A stretch of DNA of 6,606 bases from Lysobacterales bacterium (GTDB lineage Bacteria; Pseudomonadota; Gammaproteobacteria; Xanthomonadales; Marinicellaceae). Both the position numbers and the translations under genes were made by a program. Positions 1 through 4,252 of the stretch are shown here, piece after piece (positions within the stretch are counted from its first letter, which is position 1; each line of letters starts with the position of its first letter). The notes under the pieces were generated by a model. The model saw nothing but the letters and a program-made list of their open reading frames with translations, ran no database searches and was not told the DNA's origin. The stretch is from the NCBI GenBank assembly GCA_026990095.1, contig JALSIL010000021.1, positions 1 through 6,606 of the forward strand, written 5' to 3'.

Positions 1-1695
1 CTGTTTGCAGAATCACATAAACTTTTATTGCTGGATAATAAAGTTGTGAAAACCATAAGTGACACAATCTACCCAAGAGAAATTTATGCATCAAAATTCC
101 ATGAAAATTGGTATTTTATTATTACCGAACAGAGTTTGTTGTTGTTAATTTACAAAGATGCACAATGGGTATTCTCTCAAGTACTTAATCAAAGACCAGT
201 TTCTTTTGTTGAAATTAACCCAGATGCTATTGTGGCAAACTTTATTGTTGACTTACCCGTTATTGTTTCCTATGACTCCGAAGGTGGTAAACGTGAAAAT
301 GGTCTAGATAAAAAAATAGAATTATCTCAATTAAATGATGAATATATTCAATATTTTTTTAAAAACAATAAAAATAAAATTTTAGCAGTTAGCGATAAAA
401 AGTTTTATGAATTAAACGAAGGGAAATTTTCGGAAATAAATCTTAATGGCATTAGTCAAATCCTTGAGAAGAATGAGGTGGTTAAATTTATGCAAGACAG
501 TAACCACAAGTATTATGGTTATTCGAATACTCGAATTTTTATTGAAAGTGATGAAAACAACTGGCAAGTCATTCAAATGCGTCCCTATTTGAAAAGCAAT
601 ATACGCTCAATGGTTATAGACAGCGGTGAAGTAAAAGTTTCTTCCCATGACAAAATAATTTCTTATAATCCTCGTGTACATCGCTTAACAAACAGCCAAA
701 AGTATAAGGTGCTTTTTAGGTCTATTCTATTTAGCAATAAAACAAATAAGCAACTCGTTGCTTTTAAGGATAACCAAGAGTTTAATTTTGAACAAGGAAC
801 AGGTAGTTTGCTATTTACCTTTTCTGCCAACACAATTTTTAAAGTCAATGAATTGCATTACCAATACCGCCTAAAAGGATATGATGATGTATGGTCTGAG
901 AATTTTACCGATAACCAAATTAGCTTTACTAAATTGCCTGCAGGCACTTATCAGATGGAATTGCGAGCTCACGATACTGATGGCAATGCCTATGAAGGCA
1001 ATCGCTTCCAATTTAGCGTTTACCCACATTGGTATTTGCATTCTTATGCTAAGTTTACTTGGTTGATATTGGCAATTTTTGTATTAGCTTACTTATTTAG
1101 AAAAATATTGCAGTGGAGAGAAAATAAATTTTTAATGCAAAAAAAGGCGTTAAAAGAAGTGATAAATCAAAAAACATTAGCTTTGAAACAGGCGAATGGT
1201 GAATTAAAAAAGCTGGCTAATTTAGATGGGTTAACGAGTTTATATAATCGCCGTTACATGGATAAGTACATTGAAGACATGTCGCAAAAGAAAATTAAAA
1301 AAGTTTGTGTGATGATGTTGGATATGGATTATTTTAAGAAATACAATGATAAATTTGGGCATGTAGCAGGCGATAAATTATTGTGTAAATTAGCTAAAAT
1401 AATGCAGCAAGAAATTGATTTCGAAAATGCTATTGCTGTACGTTACGGTGGAGAAGAATTTTTAATAATCATTTGCAATGAAGATTTGTCTGTTGTTTTA
1501 GATAAAGCAGAATCCATTAAAAGTCTAATTGAAAACAAGGAAAAAAACACCAGTGTTTCAATCGGCATTTGTGCAACAACAAAAAAGGTGAAAATTAATA
1601 GCACCCAAGACATACGCCACTTAATACATTTGGCTGATAAAGCCTTATACCAAGCTAAAAAATCAGGAAGAAATGCGATTAAAATACATTGTTAA
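1..1695 (+). CDS. Membrane-bound diguanylate cyclase with periplasmic Y_Y_Y sensor region (5' partial)
   Basis: The protein makes cyclic di-GMP from two GTP on the cytoplasmic side, in response to an unknown periplasmic signal. The frame is open from base 1, so the true start and any signal peptide lie upstream; the TTG at 28 is not a credible start. Counting residues from base 1, about 1-280 is beta-rich and resembles the blades of a two-component-regulator propeller (inference). Residues 285-345 match a Y_Y_Y domain (YRLKGYDDVW, then LPAGTYQMELRAHD). Residues 351-366 form one membrane helix. A charged, probably coiled-coil linker covers 367-404. The GGDEF domain covers 406-564, with LDGLTSLYNRR, metal-binding D441/D443 in DMDYFKKYND, GHVAGD, GGEEF at 483-487 and a terminal YQAKKSGRN. 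The catalytic residues look intact, so it should be active. The RxxD inhibitory site five residues before GGEEF is replaced by FENA. It is AT-rich, with many AAA and TTA codons. The domain calls are firm; the ligand is unknown. Confidence 0.93.
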   Translation: MFAESHKLLLLDNKVVKTISDTIYPREIYASKFHENWYFIITEQSLLLLIYKDAQWVFSQVLNQRPVSFVEINPDAIVANFIVDLPVIVSYDSEGGKRENGLDKKIELSQLNDEYIQYFFKNNKNKILAVSDKKFYELNEGKFSEINLNGISQILEKNEVVKFMQDSNHKYYGYSNTRIFIESDENNWQVIQMRPYLKSNIRSMVIDSGEVKVSSHDKIISYNPRVHRLTNSQKYKVLFRSILFSNKTNKQLVAFKDNQEFNFEQGTGSLLFTFSANTIFKVNELHYQYRLKGYDDVWSENFTDNQISFTKLPAGTYQMELRAHDTDGNAYEGNRFQFSVYPHWYLHSYAKFTWLILAIFVLAYLFRKILQWRENKFLMQKKALKEVINQKTLALKQANGELKKLANLDGLTSLYNRRYMDKYIEDMSQKKIKKVCVMMLDMDYFKKYNDKFGHVAGDKLLCKLAKIMQQEIDFENAIAVRYGGEEFLIIICNEDLSVVLDKAESIKSLIENKEKNTSVSIGICATTKKVKINSTQDIRHLIHLADKALYQAKKSGRNAIKIHC

Positions 1696-1717
1696 TTGCC
1701 TGCCATTAACATAAAAT
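1689..1717 (+). promoter_or_regulatory. Candidate sigma-70 promoter for prpF
   Basis: A -35-like TTGTTA (1689-1694, 4 of 6 matches) and a -10-like TAAAAT (1712-1717, 5 of 6) are separated by exactly 17 bases. The -35 overlaps the stop of the diguanylate cyclase gene. Transcription would begin near 1724, about 23 bases before the prpF ATG. In such AT-rich DNA a chance match is quite possible, and prpF could instead be read through from upstream, since no terminator is visible in the 51-base gap. Confidence 0.35.
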
Positions 1718-1746
1718 AAAAAAATTAGTCATTACTGTCGTAATTT

Positions 1747-2916
1747 ATGAAATTCAAACCACAAATAAAAATTCCTGCCACCTATATGCGTGGCGGCACT
1801 TCCAAAGGTGTCTTTTTTAGGTTGGAGGATTTGCCCAAACAAGCACAAATCGCAGGTGAATACCGAGACAAGTTGTTGTTGCGGATTATTGGTTCACCTG
1901 ACCCTTACGGAAAACAAACCGATGGCATGGGAGGAGCCACTTCCAGCACTTCAAAAACAGTTATTCTAGCTAAAAGTTCCCAAGTTGGGCATGATGTGGA
2001 TTATCTATTTGGGCAAGTGGCGATTGATCGACCTTTTGTGGATTGGAGTGGTAATTGTGGTAATTTAACCGCCGCAGTGGGTTCATTTGCTATTACTTCG
2101 GGTCTTGTTGATGCCAATAAAATACCTGATAAGGGGATTTGTGTGGTAAAAATTTGGCAAGCCAATATCCAAAAAACCATTATTGCTCATGTGCCAATAA
2201 CCGATGGTCAAGTGCAAGAAACGGGTGATTTTGAACTTGATGGAGTGACATTTCCAGCAGCAGAGGTAAAAATTGAATTTGTAGAACCTACTGCTGATAA
2301 GCTATTTCCCACTGGAAAAATTATCGATGACCTAGAAGTTCCGGGAATCGGAACATTTAAGGCGACATTAATCAATGCAGGCATTCCAACCATTTTTCTA
2401 AACGCCGAAGATATTAATTATACAGGCACAGAGCTGCAAGGCGATATCAACAGCGATGATAAAGCCTTAGCCATGTTTGAAACTATACGTGCTTATGGCG
2501 CGATTAAGATGGGTTTGATTGATAACATTGAACAAGCCAAAACTCGACAACACACACCTAAAGTCGCTTTTATTGCATCTGCCAAGAGTTACACTTCTTC
2601 CAGTGGAAAAGAAATTAATGAAAGTGATATTGACCTCAATGTTCGTGCTTTATCAATGGGCTTGTTACACCATGCCATGATGGGAACCGCCGCTGTGGCA
2701 ATAGCGACTGCCTCAGCTATTCCTGGGACGCTGGTGAATTTAGCAGCAAGCGAAAAAGAGCACAACTTCGTTACCTTTGGGCACCCATCAGGAGTTTTGA
2801 AAGTTGGTGCAGAAGTGGCAATAGAAAATGGTGACTGGCAAGCCAAAAAAGTAATCATGAGCCGCAGTGCCCGGGTATTGATGGAAGGCAAAGTCGCAAT
2901 ACCTGAGATTTTCTAA
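1747..2916 (+). CDS. prpF: 2-methylaconitate cis-trans isomerase PrpF
   Basis: PrpF isomerises 2-methylaconitate between the form made by AcnD and the form used by the next aconitase step of the 2-methylcitrate cycle, which turns propionyl-CoA into pyruvate and succinate; it acts in the cytoplasm. The 389 residues match the family's usual length of about 390-400. The hallmark N-terminus is present (IPATYMRGGTSKGVFF), followed by GSPDPYGKQTDGMGGATSST. K70 (in TSSTSKTVIL) and C104 (in SGNCGNLTAA) sit where I recall the catalytic Lys and Cys of Shewanella PrpF (K73, C107), with the same offset of three. The second half of the diaminopimelate-epimerase-like fold is also present (NAGIPTIFLNAED; LLHHAMMGTAAVAIATA). 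The ATG at 1747 is chosen because an in-frame TAA at 1741 excludes longer forms and homologues begin just here. No Shine-Dalgarno sequence is visible. No prpB, prpC or acnD is in the window. Other members of the superfamily (oxalomesaconate tautomerase) are less likely given the near-canonical PrpF blocks. Confidence 0.93.
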   Translation: MKFKPQIKIPATYMRGGTSKGVFFRLEDLPKQAQIAGEYRDKLLLRIIGSPDPYGKQTDGMGGATSSTSKTVILAKSSQVGHDVDYLFGQVAIDRPFVDWSGNCGNLTAAVGSFAITSGLVDANKIPDKGICVVKIWQANIQKTIIAHVPITDGQVQETGDFELDGVTFPAAEVKIEFVEPTADKLFPTGKIIDDLEVPGIGTFKATLINAGIPTIFLNAEDINYTGTELQGDINSDDKALAMFETIRAYGAIKMGLIDNIEQAKTRQHTPKVAFIASAKSYTSSSGKEINESDIDLNVRALSMGLLHHAMMGTAAVAIATASAIPGTLVNLAASEKEHNFVTFGHPSGVLKVGAEVAIENGDWQAKKVIMSRSARVLMEGKVAIPEIF

Positions 2917-3012
2917 AAAACTGTATCCTCACCTATTTGAGCATAGTTGACAAATTTTAAGTGTGCGGAATCATCGAGCAATGCAACAATAAAACTCGTC
3001 GCCACCTTGTTA

Positions 3013-3051
3013 GTGTTAAGAAATTTTCTTGGTTTTCTAGGCGTGCTAAGA
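3013..3051 (+). repeat. Nine-base direct repeat with exact 30-base period upstream of the TRAP receptor gene
   Basis: GTGTTAAGA at 3013-3021 recurs as GTGCTAAGA at 3043-3051, with 8 of 9 bases identical and starts exactly 30 bases apart, close to three turns of the helix. The second copy ends eight bases before the -10 hexamer, and no usable -35 is present. This layout would suit a transcription factor binding on one face of the DNA. The function is inferred only. Confidence 0.35.
3018..3030. promoter_or_regulatory. Palindrome AAGAAATTTTCTT, possible operator
   Basis: The arms AAGAAA and TTTCTT are perfect inverted copies around a single T, centred at 3024, about 48 bases before the expected transcription start of the TRAP receptor gene. 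The loop is too short for an RNA hairpin, so a dimeric regulator site is the more natural reading. A/T-rich palindromes of this size also occur by chance. Confidence 0.25.
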
Positions 3052-3056
3052 GGTTG

Positions 3057-3065
3057 TGTTATAAT
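3057..3065 (+). promoter_or_regulatory. Extended -10 promoter for the TRAP receptor gene
   Basis: The stretch TGT-TATAAT is a perfect -10 hexamer (3060-3065) preceded by the TGn extension (3057-3059). Transcription would begin near 3072, giving a short leader of about 23 bases that contains the ribosome site. No recognisable -35 lies 16-18 bases upstream, which is typical of extended -10 promoters and may mean that an activator helps at the repeats just upstream. Confidence 0.65.
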
Positions 3066-3080
3066 CACATTTTCACTATC

Positions 3081-3085
3081 GGGAG
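3081..3085 (+). promoter_or_regulatory. Ribosome binding site that fixes the start at 3095
   Basis: GGGAG lies nine bases before the ATG at 3095. A TTG at 3086 is in frame but directly abuts this site and would leave no spacing, so ATG 3095 is the better start. That choice also places the twin arginines at residues 3-4 of the signal peptide. Confidence 0.75.
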
Positions 3086-3094
3086 TTGGGTAAT

Positions 3095-4189
3095 ATGAAG
3101 AGAAGAAATATAATCAAAGCAATTGGAGCCGCCACTGTGGCAGGAACATTATCAGCTTGCAAACCCAAAGAATTAGACTGTGGAAAAACACAAAATTCAG
3201 ACACAAAACACAAATGGAAGATGGTCACTGCTTGGCCTAAAAACTTTCCAGCACTGGGAACAGGAGCCAATTTTTTAGCCGAAAAAATCACTAAAATGTC
3301 AGGTGGACGCATTACGGTTACGGTTTACGGTGGTGGTGAACTAGTTCCTCCTCTTGAAGTCTTTGATGCCGTTTCATCAGGAACTGTACAGATAGGACAT
3401 GCAGGCAGTTATTATTGGAAGGGCAAAGTGCCTGAGGCTCAATTTTTTGGTGCCGTTCCCTTTGGCATGAATGCCCATGAGATGAACGCATGGCTGTACC
3501 ATGGTGGTGGCTTAGAATTGTGGACTCAACTGTATTCAAAACACAATCTTGTGCCTTTCCCAGTTGGGCAAACCGGCGTGCAAATGGGTGGCTGGTTTAA
3601 CAAAGAAATTAATAGCATGGCGGATATTCAAGGGTTAGTCATGCGCATTCCCGGGCTTGGTGGCGAGGTTTTAAAGCGTGCAGGAGGCTCTCCGAAGTTA
3701 TTGCCTGGTTCCGAGTTATTCACATCTTTACAAACTGGCAACATAGATGCCACCGAATGGGTCGGACCCTACAATGATTTAGCCTTTGGTTTTTATCAAG
3801 CGGCAAAATATTATTATTACCCTGGTTGGCACGAACCAACGGCTTGTTTGGAGGGCATAGTCAATAAAGAAGCTTATGATGCCTTAGAAGATGACTTAAA
3901 AGAAATCATCAAAATGGCATGTATGTCAGCCAATCAAAACATGCTCTCAGATTTTACCGCAAAAAATAAAACCGCACTGGATACACTTATTAATAAACAT
4001 AACGTACAACTGCGTCAATACCCAAAAGAAGTCCTAGAAGAATTTAAAAAACACGCACAAATAGTCTTTGATGAAGTGGGCAATACCTCAAAAATGGGCA
4101 AACGTATCTATAATTCCTACAAAACTTTTGCCTCGCAAACCAAGAGTTGGTTAGATATTTCCGAAAAAGCTTATTTTGAAGTGCGATAA
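3095..4189 (+). CDS. TRAP transporter solute-binding lipoprotein, FcbT1/TakP-like, with Tat signal
   Basis: This is the extracytoplasmic receptor of a tripartite ATP-independent periplasmic (TRAP) transporter, which captures an organic acid for sodium-driven uptake. It has 364 residues, close to TakP of Rhodobacter (about 365). The signal peptide carries a twin-arginine motif (RRNIIK, residues 3-8), a short hydrophobic stretch and a lipobox LSAC with Cys22, so export by Tat and lipid anchoring are predicted. The mature part shows the group's signature blocks: WPKNFPALGTGAN (48-59), SGGRITVTVYGGGELVP (69-85), TGVQMGGWFNK (160-170), MRIPGLGGEVLKRAGG (183-198) and DATEWVGPYNDLAFG (218-232). Q163, R184, E221 and W222 lie in the blocks that, as I recall, line the 2-oxoacid and sodium pocket of TakP. 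The ligand is therefore probably a 2-oxoacid or other carboxylate, but this is inference. No membrane subunits (small DctQ-like, large DctM-like) are in the window. It has its own promoter and a good ribosome site. Confidence 0.93.
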   Translation: MKRRNIIKAIGAATVAGTLSACKPKELDCGKTQNSDTKHKWKMVTAWPKNFPALGTGANFLAEKITKMSGGRITVTVYGGGELVPPLEVFDAVSSGTVQIGHAGSYYWKGKVPEAQFFGAVPFGMNAHEMNAWLYHGGGLELWTQLYSKHNLVPFPVGQTGVQMGGWFNKEINSMADIQGLVMRIPGLGGEVLKRAGGSPKLLPGSELFTSLQTGNIDATEWVGPYNDLAFGFYQAAKYYYYPGWHEPTACLEGIVNKEAYDALEDDLKEIIKMACMSANQNMLSDFTAKNKTALDTLINKHNVQLRQYPKEVLEEFKKHAQIVFDEVGNTSKMGKRIYNSYKTFASQTKSWLDISEKAYFEVR

Positions 4190-4240
4190 TTTTTTATTGT
4201 AGCAGAGCAGCACCTGTGTTTGCTCCTTGCAAATCTTAAG

Positions 4241-4252
4241 ATGAATTTATGA
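4241..4252 (+). other. Three-codon mini-frame (MNL) overlapping the glnE start
   Basis: ATG-AAT-TTA-TGA ends in a TGA that shares the bases ATGA (4249-4252) with the glnE start codon, the arrangement used for translational coupling. It has no good ribosome site and is too short to be a product. It could influence glnE initiation or be accidental. The rest of the 59-base gap before glnE holds a T-rich stretch after the previous stop and no convincing promoter or terminator. Confidence 0.15.

Larger units (their letters stand above)
2913..3068 (-). other. Unexplained small open frame antisense in the intergenic region (51 codons from GTG)
   Basis: On the minus strand a frame runs from a GTG at 3068-3066 to a TAG at 2915-2913, overlapping the prpF stop by four bases. 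Its composition looks protein-like, with a hydrophobic and acidic core (SFIVALLDDSAHLKFVNYAQ) and an end in IGEDTVF. The frame stays open further upstream under the TRAP gene promoter, and it has no ATG and no clear ribosome site. I recognise no family. It may be a remnant of a lost gene, a repeat carried by this genome, or chance. It is listed because it fills the longest stretch without a gene; I do not claim it is translated. Confidence 0.15.

Noticed and set aside
28..30. TTG as the start of the diguanylate cyclase
   Set aside because: The frame is open to base 1, no ribosome site precedes it, and the sensor region clearly continues upstream.
2589..2891. 100-codon open frame on the minus strand inside prpF
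   Set aside because: It is the antisense shadow of a strongly conserved PrpF region and has no recognisable domain or ribosome site.
2947..2952. Perfect TTGACA as a -35 element
   Set aside because: No -10-like hexamer lies 15-19 bases downstream, and it is too far from the TATAAT at 3060.
3076..3312. 78-codon minus-strand frame over the TRAP receptor start
   Set aside because: It overlaps the conserved signal peptide and mature N-terminus of a confident gene and shows no family motif.
4205..4225. Inverted repeat GAGCA...TGCTC downstream of the TRAP receptor gene, as a terminator
   Set aside because: The stem is only five pairs with a loop of about eleven bases, and no T-run follows; the T-run at 4190-4195 lies before the stem.
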